Shown here: positions 5,658 through 12,828 of the stretch, piece after piece
How the letters are laid out: each line of letters begins with the position of its first letter
Position numbering within the stretch: the stretch's first letter is position 1
NCBI GenBank assembly: GCA_031280115.1
Contig: JAITHF010000061.1
Location: 1-13,257, forward strand
Reading direction: 5' to 3'
Length of the DNA stretch: 13,257 nucleotides
Source: Spirochaetaceae bacterium
GTDB lineage: Bacteria > Spirochaetota > Spirochaetia > Treponematales > Breznakiellaceae
Made by a program: the position numbers and the translations under genes
Notes under the pieces: generated by a model
What the model saw: the letters and a program-made list of their open reading frames with translations, nothing else
Told to the model about the DNA's origin: nothing
The model's database searches: none

Positions 5658-6761
5658 TCACAAAAACCCCCGTAGGGGGCGCGGCTGCAAGGTGGGGATG
5701 ACAGGTTCGGTACGCGCAAGGGACGCGGGAAAATCCTCCGGCCCGAGCAGCGCCGTTTCCCCGTCCATTTGCGCCAGAATAGGCGCGGCGCCTTGGATAA
5801 TCAGTTTATGGGCGTGAAACAAAACCGCCTCAGCCTTGCCGGCGTGGCCCCCTGAGGCAAAAAGCCCCTTTAACGCGAGCTTCCGAAACAAAGGCATCTG
5901 CTTCAAGGCGCAGACATTCCGCTCGTCCGGCAAAATCCGCTTGCCGGACCCATAACTCCGCCGCCCGCTTGGGCCCATAGCAAGCAGCAGCAGCGGCTCC
6001 TTCAGGAAGCCCGTCCGGTTTCCCTGTTCGTCAAACCCTTCCACCTGCATCTCGCCCACATGATACAGGGTATCATAAAAAAGCGCCGCCATATCAACCC
6101 ATAATTTATACGAGTCCCCGGGGAAAAAGCCTTTCATCTTGTTGGTCATGTGGGTAACAAAGGCGTCAAGCCCCAGGGAAAGAATGTTGAACCCGTAAAA
6201 TTCCGCGCCCCGGGCAGTGGTAAGGCGCACGGCCCGGGAAAGAGCCGCCTCACAGGGATATAGAAGCGCCTCAAGCGCCTTGTCAAGCGCCGGCGCGTCG
6301 GCGCCGTCATTGCCGGTTCCCAAGGGCAGGCGGAGCACCCCAAGGCGCTGCCGGACAGACTCAGCGGCCTTGTACACCGCGCTAAGCGCCTCCCGGCTGG
6401 TGCCGTCCCCGCCGGCGGTGATAATAAGATGAAAGGTGTCCCCTCCAAGGGCGCCCCACTCGGCGATAAGGCGGCTCACGGCTTGTTCCGCCTGCCCCGG
6501 GCCGGTTGTGAGGATGAGGCCCTGGGGCGGGGCGATCGGCGAAGGCCCCGCCCCGGGCAGGCGCGCTTTGGCTCCCGTCTGTTCCACAAGCCGCTTCAGC
6601 GTTTCGCTATGATGTTTCCAGCGGGACCGTATCATAAAGCCCCCGGCCCTGGGGTTGGCAATAATAATCCAGTCAAGAGGGCGGCCAGAGGCAAGGGGGG
6701 AACGTTCCCCGATTGCCGTAAGCGCCCGGGCAAAGGCCCAGGCCCGCTCGGTCAGGGTCAT
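5658..6761 (-). CDS. Diacylglycerol kinase catalytic-domain (lipid kinase) protein
   Basis: A 367-residue protein with the DAGK catalytic fold. IIIANPRAGG (32-41) is the N-terminal strand and loop, TAGGDGT (115-121) binds the nucleotide and PLGTGND (146-152) is the diagnostic second loop. The family phosphorylates diacylglycerol, sphingosine or related lipids with ATP. The N-terminal part, about 30 residues before the first strand, is longer than in compact members such as DgkB. I chose the ATG at 6761, which has GGGGAGG (6768-6774) with 6-nt spacing; an ATG at 6767 would touch that site. It starts 13 nt after the nicotinate phosphoribosyltransferase stop. The last residues, LRGFL, come from an intergenic-type repeat hairpin. 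Confidence 0.85.
   Translation of the reverse strand: MTLTERAWAFARALTAIGERSPLASGRPLDWIIIANPRAGGFMIRSRWKHHSETLKRLVEQTGAKARLPGAGPSPIAPPQGLILTTGPGQAEQAVSRLIAEWGALGGDTFHLIITAGGDGTSREALSAVYKAAESVRQRLGVLRLPLGTGNDGADAPALDKALEALLYPCEAALSRAVRLTTARGAEFYGFNILSLGLDAFVTHMTNKMKGFFPGDSYKLWVDMAALFYDTLYHVGEMQVEGFDEQGNRTGFLKEPLLLLAMGPSGRRSYGSGKRILPDERNVCALKQMPLFRKLALKGLFASGGHAGKAEAVLFHAHKLIIQGAAPILAQMDGETALLGPEDFPASLARTEPVIPTLQPRPLRGFL
5662..5679 (-). terminator. Terminator-like hairpin overlapping the lipid kinase stop region
   Basis: On the minus strand CCCCC-TAC-GGGGG (5679-5667) is followed by TTTTT (5666-5662), and the TGA comes just after at 5660-5658. The stem is short but all G:C. If it terminates, the transcript would end before the stop codon. 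Confidence 0.4.
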
Positions 6762-6774
6762 GGGCATCCTCCCC

Positions 6775-8220
6775 TCATGAGCCAAGATAATTGCGGATAA
6801 GCTCCAGTTTAAGATTACGCAGGCGCTCGGTAATGGAAACCTTGTAAATATGGGGGTTAAGGAACCGCTTGTAACTGTTGTCAAAGGAACCAAGGCCGGA
6901 GCGCACAAGGAGCCGCGTTTCCTCAAGGCTTGGGACATCCCGCAGAAGCCGCCCCTGTTCCATCCAGGGTTTAAGGAGGGGGGAGGCGGCGCCGTCAAGG
7001 GTGCGGGAAAAATGCCGGTAGTCCGCCGCAGTATGCCAGAACGTAAAGCGCCTGCCTGTTTCTATCAGGTCAGGATGGTCCGGGTCGTCAAGGGCGAGCA
7101 CGTCCGCCACGGTCATGCCCTGGGAATCGGTTATCCGCCATACCTGCTTAACCCCCGGATTGGTGGTCTTGTCCGGATTGTCCGAGCATTTCATCGTGGG
7201 AACCAGTTTTCCCGCGCCGTCTTCCCGGGCCGTGAGCTTGTACACGCCGGTAAACGCCGCTTCAGTGCCGCCTGTAACCATCTGGGTTCCCACGCCCCAG
7301 CTGTTTACCGGCGCCTGCGCGTCGGTAAGGGTCTGGATAATCGACTCGTCAAGGTCGTTGGAAACCGAAATGGTCGCCTTGGTAAGGCCCGCCCCGTCAA
7401 GTATCTTGCGTACCTCCACGGAAAGATAGTGGATGTCCCCTGAATCAAGGCGCACCCCGAAGTTCCTCCCCTGGGACGCAAGGCGCTTCCCCACTTTAAG
7501 CGCGTTGAGGGCGCCGCTTTTAAGCGTGTCGTACGTGTCGATAAGAAAGACCGGATGGTCGGGATAGATGTCCGCGTAGGCTTGAAACGCCTCTTCCTCT
7601 CCTGAGTGGGCCATAATCCATGAGTGCGCCATAGTCCCCATAACCGGTATGCCGTAGGCTTTTCCCGCAAGCACGTTGGAGGTCCCTGAGGCGCCGCCTA
7701 TGAACGCGGCTCTTGACGCGGACATGGCGCCGTCAGGGCCCTGGGCCCGGCGCAAGCCGAATTCCATGACCGGCCCCTTGTTCGCGGCAAGCCAGACCCG
7801 GGCGGTCTTGGTGGCAATAAGGCTCTGGAAGTTAATGGTGTTAAGGAGCATGCCCTCGATAAGCTGGCATTCGATAAGCCCGCCCTCAATGCGTATCAGC
7901 ACTTCTTGAGGGAACACCACCGTGCCTTCGTCCATGGCCCAGAGGGAGCCGGTAAAAGAAAAGCCCTCAAGGAACCGCAAAAAAGAATCCTCAAAAAGGC
8001 CCAGGCTTTTAAGATAGGCAATATCATCCGGCGCGAAGGCAAAGGAACGCAGTTTTTCAAGCAGGGTGCCAAGGCCGGCGAACAGCGAGAACCCCCCGCC
8101 AAAGGGCTGGCGCCGGAAAAACATCTCAAAGATGGTGCGCCGGTTCATGTTTTTTTTCCAGTAGCCCTGGGCCATCGGACGGGAATAAAAATCGGTAAAC
8201 AACGCCGAGTTAGGGCTCAT
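6775..8220 (-). CDS. pncB: Nicotinate phosphoribosyltransferase
   Basis: A 481-residue NAPRTase (EC 6.3.4.21), which joins nicotinate to PRPP to give nicotinate mononucleotide, usually stimulated by ATP, in the Preiss-Handler branch of NAD synthesis. The N-terminus has LFTDFYSRPMAQGYW, typical of the family. EFGLRRAQG (153-161) and GTMAHSWI (195-202) are family blocks, and H199 in the latter is the likely phosphorylated histidine. DTYDTL, VRLDSGD and GVGTQMVTGG are further phosphate- and nicotinate-site motifs. The length fits the longer Gram-positive/eukaryotic-like class. The ATG overlaps the nicotinamidase stop by 4 nt, so the two salvage enzymes are coupled. Confidence 0.95.
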   Translation of the reverse strand: MSPNSALFTDFYSRPMAQGYWKKNMNRRTIFEMFFRRQPFGGGFSLFAGLGTLLEKLRSFAFAPDDIAYLKSLGLFEDSFLRFLEGFSFTGSLWAMDEGTVVFPQEVLIRIEGGLIECQLIEGMLLNTINFQSLIATKTARVWLAANKGPVMEFGLRRAQGPDGAMSASRAAFIGGASGTSNVLAGKAYGIPVMGTMAHSWIMAHSGEEEAFQAYADIYPDHPVFLIDTYDTLKSGALNALKVGKRLASQGRNFGVRLDSGDIHYLSVEVRKILDGAGLTKATISVSNDLDESIIQTLTDAQAPVNSWGVGTQMVTGGTEAAFTGVYKLTAREDGAGKLVPTMKCSDNPDKTTNPGVKQVWRITDSQGMTVADVLALDDPDHPDLIETGRRFTFWHTAADYRHFSRTLDGAASPLLKPWMEQGRLLRDVPSLEETRLLVRSGLGSFDNSYKRFLNPHIYKVSITERLRNLKLELIRNYLGS

Positions 8221-8900
8221 AAAGCCGCCTCCCGGGAATCAGCGAGGATAACCCCCGCCTGTTCCATTGCTGAGAGCGCCTGTTCTACTGAGCCTTCAGG
8301 ATACCCTACGCCCCGCACCGCGTCAGTAAGAACGATTACGCGGTATCCAAGGGCCGCCGCGTCAAGGGCGCTGTACCGGACGCAGTAATCCGTGGCAAGC
8401 CCCCCTATAAGTACGGTGGTAATGCCCAGCCCCTTGAGAAAGCCCTCAAGCCCGGTGGGGGTTTTCCGGTCGTTTTCAAAAAACGCGGAATAAGAGTCAA
8501 GCTCTGGGCGGAAGCCCTTGCGGAGTATGAGGTGGGCGCGTTTCGTATTGAGCCTGTCATGGAAGGCCGCGCCGTCTTCCCCCTGGACGCAGTGAACCGG
8601 CCAGAGGGCTTGCCCGCTTACCTCCGGCGCATCCGCGGCGGAGCCCGGGGCCGCCCCCTTGCGGGATGAAGCGAAAGACACATGGCCAGCCGGGTGCCAG
8701 TCCGCGGTAAGGATAACCCTGGCGCCTGCGGCGGCGGCCTGCTCTGAAAGGGCGTTGAGGGGATCGATAATCTCATGGGCGCCTGAGACCGCAAGCGCCC
8801 CGTCAGGCCGGTATTTTCCCGAAGGGGACGTATAGGCCGGGCAGAAATCGTTTTGCGCGTCAATAATAATGAGCGCCGATGCGGGGGAAAGAAAACGCAT
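8217..8900 (-). CDS. pncA: Nicotinamidase (isochorismatase-fold hydrolase)
   Basis: A 227-residue nicotinamidase (EC 3.5.1.19) that hydrolyses nicotinamide to nicotinate and ammonia and feeds the next enzyme. The catalytic triad is visible: D14 in IDAQNDF, K128 in ILRKG and C173 in ATDYCVRYSA. The metal site is D67 and H69 in ADWHPAGH plus H103 in WPVHCVQG. Length and motif order match E. coli PncA-type enzymes. The ATG at 8900 has GGAGG about 5 nt upstream. It is the first gene of the three-gene operon. I found no convincing promoter in 8901-8993, although this is the only upstream space on this strand before the tRNA promoter. Confidence 0.95.
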   Translation of the reverse strand: MRFLSPASALIIIDAQNDFCPAYTSPSGKYRPDGALAVSGAHEIIDPLNALSEQAAAAGARVILTADWHPAGHVSFASSRKGAAPGSAADAPEVSGQALWPVHCVQGEDGAAFHDRLNTKRAHLILRKGFRPELDSYSAFFENDRKTPTGLEGFLKGLGITTVLIGGLATDYCVRYSALDAAALGYRVIVLTDAVRGVGYPEGSVEQALSAMEQAGVILADSREAAL

Positions 8901-8993
8901 AAAAACCTCCGAGCCGAATCTACCACACCCGCCCCCTCAATGTACACCGCCTTCCCGGTGAAGATACCCCAGGGATAAGAGCCCCCAGACGGC

Positions 8994-9023
8994 TTGACAG
9001 GCCCTCTTGCAATGCAGTAGTAT
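8994..9023 (+). promoter_or_regulatory. Promoter of the tRNA-Arg gene
   Basis: TTGACA (8994-8999), an 18-nt spacer and TAGTAT (9018-9023) lie 15 nt before the tRNA-Arg 5' end. The -35 is a perfect consensus. The region 8901-8993 holds only the nicotinamidase leader on the other strand. Confidence 0.55.
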
Positions 9024-9037
9024 AGGGTATGGTGCGT

Positions 9038-9111
9038 GCGTCCGTAGCTCAGATGGATAGAGCGACGGACTTCGAATCCGTAGGCCGCAGGTTCGAGTCC
9101 TGCCGGACGCA
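9038..9111 (+). tRNA. tRNA-Arg (anticodon TCG)
   Basis: A full cloverleaf is visible. The acceptor arms are GCGTCCG (9038-9044) and CGGACGC (9104-9110) with discriminator A9111. The anticodon stem is ACGGA/TCCGT around the loop CTTCGAA, anticodon TCG at 9072-9074, reading CGN codons. The T arm has GGTTCGAGTCC. CCA is not encoded. A T8 run follows at about 9119-9126. Confidence 0.95.
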
Positions 9112-9114
9112 GGC

Positions 9115-9142
9115 TTGCTTTTTTTTGATGGTTGTATATATT
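9115..9142 (+). promoter_or_regulatory. Possible promoter of the tRNA-Lys gene
   Basis: TTGCTT (9115-9120), a 16-nt spacer and TATATT (9137-9142) would start transcription a few bases before the tRNA-Lys 5' end. The -35 is weak and partly overlaps the T run after tRNA-Arg, so cotranscription is also possible. Confidence 0.35.
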
Positions 9143-9152
9143 TAAGCATGAC

Positions 9153-9225
9153 GGGCCGCTAGCTCAGCTGGTAGAGCAGCAGACTCTTAATCTGCGGGCC
9201 GAAGGTTCGATCCCTTCGCGGCTCA
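9153..9225 (+). tRNA. tRNA-Lys (anticodon CTT)
   Basis: The acceptor arms GGGCCGC (9153-9159) and GCGGCTC (9218-9224) pair with one G:U, and the discriminator is A9225. The anticodon stem GCAGA/TCTGC encloses CTCTTAA with anticodon CTT at 9186-9188, reading AAG. The T arm is GGTTCGATCCC. CCA is not encoded. Confidence 0.95.
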
Positions 9226-9236
9226 CTACCCTTCCG

Positions 9237-9266
9237 CCGGACGTAAAGCGCGTCTGGTTTTTTTTT
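9237..9266 (+). terminator. Intrinsic terminator after the tRNA genes
   Basis: CCGGACG (9237-9243) pairs with CGTCTGG (9251-9257), one G:U, around a 7-nt loop, followed directly by nine T residues. It ends the tRNA transcript before the lipoprotein gene. Confidence 0.8.
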
Positions 9267-9271
9267 CGCGC

Positions 9272-9283
9272 CTTTGCTATACT
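9272..9283 (+). promoter_or_regulatory. Extended -10 promoter of the lipoprotein gene
   Basis: TTTGCTATACT (9273-9283) contains TATACT preceded by a TGC extended -10. The matching -35 position (9255-9260) is only TGGTTT and lies within the terminator. Only 9 nt separate the -10 box from the ATG at 9293, so the mRNA would be leaderless or nearly so. Confidence 0.45.
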
Positions 9284-9292
9284 CCACAAACC

Positions 9293-10663
9293 ATGCGGTT
9301 CTGTTTTTTAGCGTCTTGTTTCATAAGCGCGGCGGTTCTCGGTTCCTGCGCCAAAATACTGGGGTGGGGTATCACCCTGTGGGCAATCGAGGAGCCGGCT
9401 ATCCCTTCCGGCACGGTCATGCCGGTCTATATCAAGTCAAATATCAATCAGGTGTGGGTCGCGGGCGTACCGGAAGCGTACCGGAATGGTGAGCCCGGCT
9501 TTGGCAAAATAGAAATACCCCTTTCAAAACTTGAGCTTGTAGGCAGCAAGAACGCGGCTCAAAAACGCGCCGAAGACTTTTCGCCTCTGGCCCTGCTCTA
9601 CGGGGAAACCGCCCAGGACGGGCTTCCCATACGGGTTGAGCCGGATAACTCGGCGCGCCGGTCCTACCGCCTGCGTAGGGGGGAGGTCATCAAAATCCTT
9701 GAGGAAATTGCAGGCAGCCCGCCTATAAGCGCCTCCGGCGAGCCCCTTCCCGGGGTCTGGTATAAGGTGCTTACTGAAAACGGAAGCGTAGGGTACTGCT
9801 TTTCCTACCGGCTGCGGCTCTTTGAACACCCCGGCGGCCCTTTCGCCCCTTCCCAAGCGGCGGCGGCGGCAGCGGCGAAAGAGGAACCAGAGGCGGATCC
9901 GGAGCTTGACCGGGTGCTCTCAAAGGACTGGCACCCCGAATCCTACGGCGCCATGACCGCTGCCGGTAAAATAGACCTTGCCGCCCTGACCCGGCGCTGG
10001 CGCTTTTCCCCGGGGCAGGACGCGGGAACCGCCCATATTTATGTCCCTGAGGCGAACCTGACGTTCCCCTATACTGCTATCCGGCGGGAAGGCCCCCGGC
10101 TCTGGCGCTTTGAAGGCTCCTCCCTCCACATGCGCCTACGCTCGGACACGGTGCTTGAGGCGCAGTTTACCGAAGAGGGCGGGGCCCTGCGGATGCTGGT
10201 CTTTGTGACCCTGCCCTTTAGCGTGGACGACCTTATCGTGCAGGAAACAGCCCGGCAGGAAACGCTGTTCCAGCATATCTACGGCCTGGGGCCGTCGTTT
10301 AACAGCGTTCATTACGGAACCCTTGTGTTCACCCCTGACGGCCGCTTCTCATGGGCCGGCGCTGATTTTCCCGTTCCCTCCGGCAGCGCTGAGAGCAATG
10401 AAAAAAGCGGCAGGGTAAACATGGGGTTCTTTCTTGACCCGCCCCTTGCCGCCTGGTATGACGGGGCCTTTTCCCTCTCTATAGAAAACACAGGCATGGA
10501 AGATACAGGCGCGGAACTCCACTTCCTGTATATTCTTGATAACCAGGGGCTGCGCCTTGAATACGCGCCCCCTGCGTCTTTGGACGGCCTCACTGTCAGC
10601 AGGCAGGCGGAGTCGCCGGTGGTTATCTATTTCTTTAAGGCCGAAAGGCCCCCGGTCTTTTAA
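9293..10663 (+). CDS. Putative lipoprotein with bacterial SH3-type domain
   Basis: A 456-residue protein with a short signal peptide and the lipobox AVLGSC, so C19 would be the lipidated residue of the mature envelope protein. Residues about 110-178 (LPIRVEPDNSARRSYRLRRG to VWYKVLTENGSVGYCFSYRLRLF) form a bacterial SH3-like domain, often found on cell-wall-associated proteins. A run of alanines and acidic residues (189-205) is a flexible linker. The remaining 250 residues look like a beta-rich domain I do not recognise. No Shine-Dalgarno precedes the ATG, and a -10 box lies just before it. The gene ends 2 nt before the ABC-F gene. Similar SH3 lipoproteins occur in treponemes (recollection, not checked). 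Confidence 0.8.
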   Translation: MRFCFLASCFISAAVLGSCAKILGWGITLWAIEEPAIPSGTVMPVYIKSNINQVWVAGVPEAYRNGEPGFGKIEIPLSKLELVGSKNAAQKRAEDFSPLALLYGETAQDGLPIRVEPDNSARRSYRLRRGEVIKILEEIAGSPPISASGEPLPGVWYKVLTENGSVGYCFSYRLRLFEHPGGPFAPSQAAAAAAAKEEPEADPELDRVLSKDWHPESYGAMTAAGKIDLAALTRRWRFSPGQDAGTAHIYVPEANLTFPYTAIRREGPRLWRFEGSSLHMRLRSDTVLEAQFTEEGGALRMLVFVTLPFSVDDLIVQETARQETLFQHIYGLGPSFNSVHYGTLVFTPDGRFSWAGADFPVPSGSAESNEKSGRVNMGFFLDPPLAAWYDGAFSLSIENTGMEDTGAELHFLYILDNQGLRLEYAPPASLDGLTVSRQAESPVVIYFFKAERPPVF

Positions 10664-10665
10664 TC

Positions 10666-12579
10666 ATGGCATTCGCGCAGTTTTCCGGCGTGTCCCTGGC
10701 GTTTGGGGGCAGGGATATTCTCAAAGCAGTGCACCTCTCCCTTTCCGCCGGTTCCCGGGCCGCGCTGACCGGCGCCAACGGCTCAGGAAAGTCTACGCTC
10801 ATGCGGGTTATGGCAGGCGCGGTTACGCCTGATTCAGGGGAGCGGGCCGTCCAGAAAGGCGCGCGGGTTTCCTACCTCCCCCAGTCCGGCGCGGCCCACG
10901 CAGGCAGAACCCTGGGGGAGGAAGCGGAGTCCGCCTACGCCCGTATTCGGGGGAATCTGGCGGAGATGGAAGAAATCGCCGGTGAACTGGGGCGCCTTAA
11001 CCCTGCGGACAAGGCGGCGGCGGCGGAAAAACTTGAATCCTACCAGCGGCTTGAGGAGGAGGTGGAGCGCTCAGGCTATTATACCCGGGAGGCCCGGATT
11101 AGAACGGTCTTAGCAGGGCTGGGGTTTTCGGAAGAGGACATCCGCCGTCCGGCGGAGGAGTTTTCAGGGGGCTGGCAGATGCGTATCGCCCTTGCCAAAG
11201 TGCTGCTTGAGGAGCCTGAAATCATGCTTTTGGACGAGCCCACCAATTATCTTGACAAAGAGGCCCGTTCTTGGCTTGAGAACTTTCTTAACCGCTTTGC
11301 CGGCGGCTACCTTCTTGTTTCCCACGACCGCTATTTTCTGGATTCCTGCGTCAATGAGGTATACGAGCTTTTTCAAGGCAGCCTCAGGCGGTACCCGGGA
11401 AACTACCGGGCCTATGAAGCGGCGCGGCAGGGCGAAATCGAGCGCCTTATCAAGCGGCGGAACGCTCAGGATCAGGAGATTGCCAAAGCAGAAGCCCTTA
11501 TCCGGCGCTTCCAGTACAAGCCGGGCAAGGCGGCTATGGTGCAGGAGCGGATAAAGCGCCTTGAAAAGATGGAGCGCGTTGAGATTCCGCCGGCTTTGAA
11601 GCGCGTCTGCATAACCCTTCCGCCGCCGCCGCGGGGCGGGAAGACGGCGCTGGTGCTGGAAGGGGCGGGGAAGCGCTACGGCAGGCGGGAGGTGCTTGCC
11701 AATCTTGACATGGTTATTGAGTCAGGCGAGCGCCTTCTTGTAGTAGGGAAGAACGGCGCAGGCAAAACCACGCTCCTTAGGATACTCAGCGGCAGGGACC
11801 CGGATTTTTCAGGGGCCCTCCGGTACGGCGCCGGCGTTACAGCAGGATACTTCTCCCAAGACGGCGCGGAGCAGCTTGCCGGCGCTGAGGACGTGCTGAC
11901 GTTCATCGAGAAAGCGGCGCCCTATGACGCTGTTTCCCGGGCGCGGGATATGCTGGGGGCGTTTCTTTTTCAGGGGGACGATGTGTACAAAAGCCTTTCG
12001 GTGCTTTCAGGCGGGGAGAAAAGCCGCCTCTGTTTGTTGCAGATGCTTTTAAGGCCGGTGAACCTGCTTATTCTCGACGAGCCGACGAACCACCTTGACT
12101 TGTACGCCAAAGACGCGCTCCTTGAGGCGCTGAAAGCCTACAAAGGGACGATTATTTTTGTTTCCCATGACCGGGCGTTCATGGAGGCCCTGTCCACCAA
12201 GACCCTTGAGCTTTCACCGGGAAAGCACCGGCTTTTTTACGGCAGTTACGAGTATTATCTTGAGCGGGTACGCAGCGAAGCGCCGGCTCCGGCGCTGGAG
12301 GCGGCGGCCCCGAAGGAGGCGCCTGCGCGGGCGCGGGAAGCGGAAAAAGCACGTCAGGCCCGGGCGCGGCGGCAGGCGCGGGAGGAGGAGGCCATATTCG
12401 CGGAGATTGAGGCCCTTGAAGCGGAGAAGGCGGAGATTGAGGCGGCCTTAGGCAGGGAGGAGGTTTACAAGAGCGGCGAAAAAACCAAAGCCCTCAAAAC
12501 GCGCCTTGCAGCGGTGCTGGAGCGCATCGAAGAACGGAGCGCCGCATGGGAAGCCGCCGCCCCCCGAAGGGGGTTTTAA
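10666..12579 (+). CDS. ABC-F family ATP-binding protein (translation factor type)
   Basis: A 637-residue protein with two ABC ATPase domains and no membrane segment, as in the ABC-F group (EttA, Uup, YheS) that binds the ribosomal E site and resolves stalled translation or, in some members, protects against antibiotics. Domain 1 has Walker A GANGSGKST (36-44), signature FSGGWQ (166-171) and Walker B IMLLDEPTNYLD (E191). The charged linker at about 245-310 is the ABC-F P-site interaction motif. Domain 2 has GKNGAGKTT (361-369), LSGGEKSR (447-454) and LLILDEPTNHLD (E472). The C-terminal 95 residues are an Ala/Glu/Lys/Arg-rich coiled coil like that of Uup/YheS. It starts 2 nt after the lipoprotein stop. 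The final RGF and stop derive from a repeat hairpin. Confidence 0.93.
   Translation: MAFAQFSGVSLAFGGRDILKAVHLSLSAGSRAALTGANGSGKSTLMRVMAGAVTPDSGERAVQKGARVSYLPQSGAAHAGRTLGEEAESAYARIRGNLAEMEEIAGELGRLNPADKAAAAEKLESYQRLEEEVERSGYYTREARIRTVLAGLGFSEEDIRRPAEEFSGGWQMRIALAKVLLEEPEIMLLDEPTNYLDKEARSWLENFLNRFAGGYLLVSHDRYFLDSCVNEVYELFQGSLRRYPGNYRAYEAARQGEIERLIKRRNAQDQEIAKAEALIRRFQYKPGKAAMVQERIKRLEKMERVEIPPALKRVCITLPPPPRGGKTALVLEGAGKRYGRREVLANLDMVIESGERLLVVGKNGAGKTTLLRILSGRDPDFSGALRYGAGVTAGYFSQDGAEQLAGAEDVLTFIEKAAPYDAVSRARDMLGAFLFQGDDVYKSLSVLSGGEKSRLCLLQMLLRPVNLLILDEPTNHLDLYAKDALLEALKAYKGTIIFVSHDRAFMEALSTKTLELSPGKHRLFYGSYEYYLERVRSEAPAPALEAAAPKEAPARAREAEKARQARARRQAREEEAIFAEIEALEAEKAEIEAALGREEVYKSGEKTKALKTRLAAVLERIEERSAAWEAAAPRRGF
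12561..12577 (+). terminator. Terminator-like hairpin overlapping the ABC-F stop codon
   Basis: CCCCC-GAA-GGGGG (12561-12573) is followed by TTTT, and the TAA (12577-12579) begins at the last of these T residues. This is the same arrangement as at the lipid kinase end. The stem is short, so its efficiency is uncertain. Confidence 0.4.
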
Positions 12580-12746
12580 GTGCTTCTTGCGGCGCCCCCT
12601 GCGGGGGATTCACGTGCTTCTTGCGGTGAGCGGGTCTGCAATTTTAGTCACAACCCAGAAGCGGCGCCAAAGCGGACGCCGCAAGCGTTAGCGGCGCAGC
12701 GCAGGTAGCCTTTAGGGGTGGTTTGGAGGGTCTATGACCCTCCAAA
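12561..12746 (-). repeat. Dispersed hairpin-bounded repeat (copy R7)
   Basis: A tandem pair of hairpin ends comes first: CCCCC-GAA-GGGGG (12561-12573) and CCCCC-TGC-GGGGG (12595-12607), each followed by a GTGCTTCTTGCGG block. Then the core shared with R1, R3 and R4 follows in reverse orientation. It ends in an 11-bp hairpin with a TAT loop (12722-12746), at the place where R4 has GGGGGAACTGGTTCCCCC. Confidence 0.7.
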
Positions 12747-12793
12747 TTCTTTTAAAAGCGCACGCGCAGCGCAGCGCTCAATAAAGAAAGCCC

Positions 12794-12822
12794 TTGACCA
12801 GACAGGAGGGCGCTGGTATTAT
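12794..12822 (+). promoter_or_regulatory. Strong sigma70-type promoter
   Basis: TTGACC (12794-12799), an exact 17-nt spacer and TATTAT (12817-12822) match the consensus at 5 of 6 positions in each box. It lies just outside repeat R7. The predicted start is near 12829. Confidence 0.6.
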
Positions 12823-12828
12823 TTTTTT

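Noticed and set aside
5388..5675. 95-codon ORF across the repeat mosaic
   Set aside because: It consists wholly of repeat modules and hairpins translated by chance; the peptide similarity to the 2793-2981 minus ORF simply reflects the shared DNA repeat.
6850..7443. 197-codon plus-strand ORF
   Set aside because: It is antisense to the well-supported nicotinate phosphoribosyltransferase gene and has no start signal or family resemblance.
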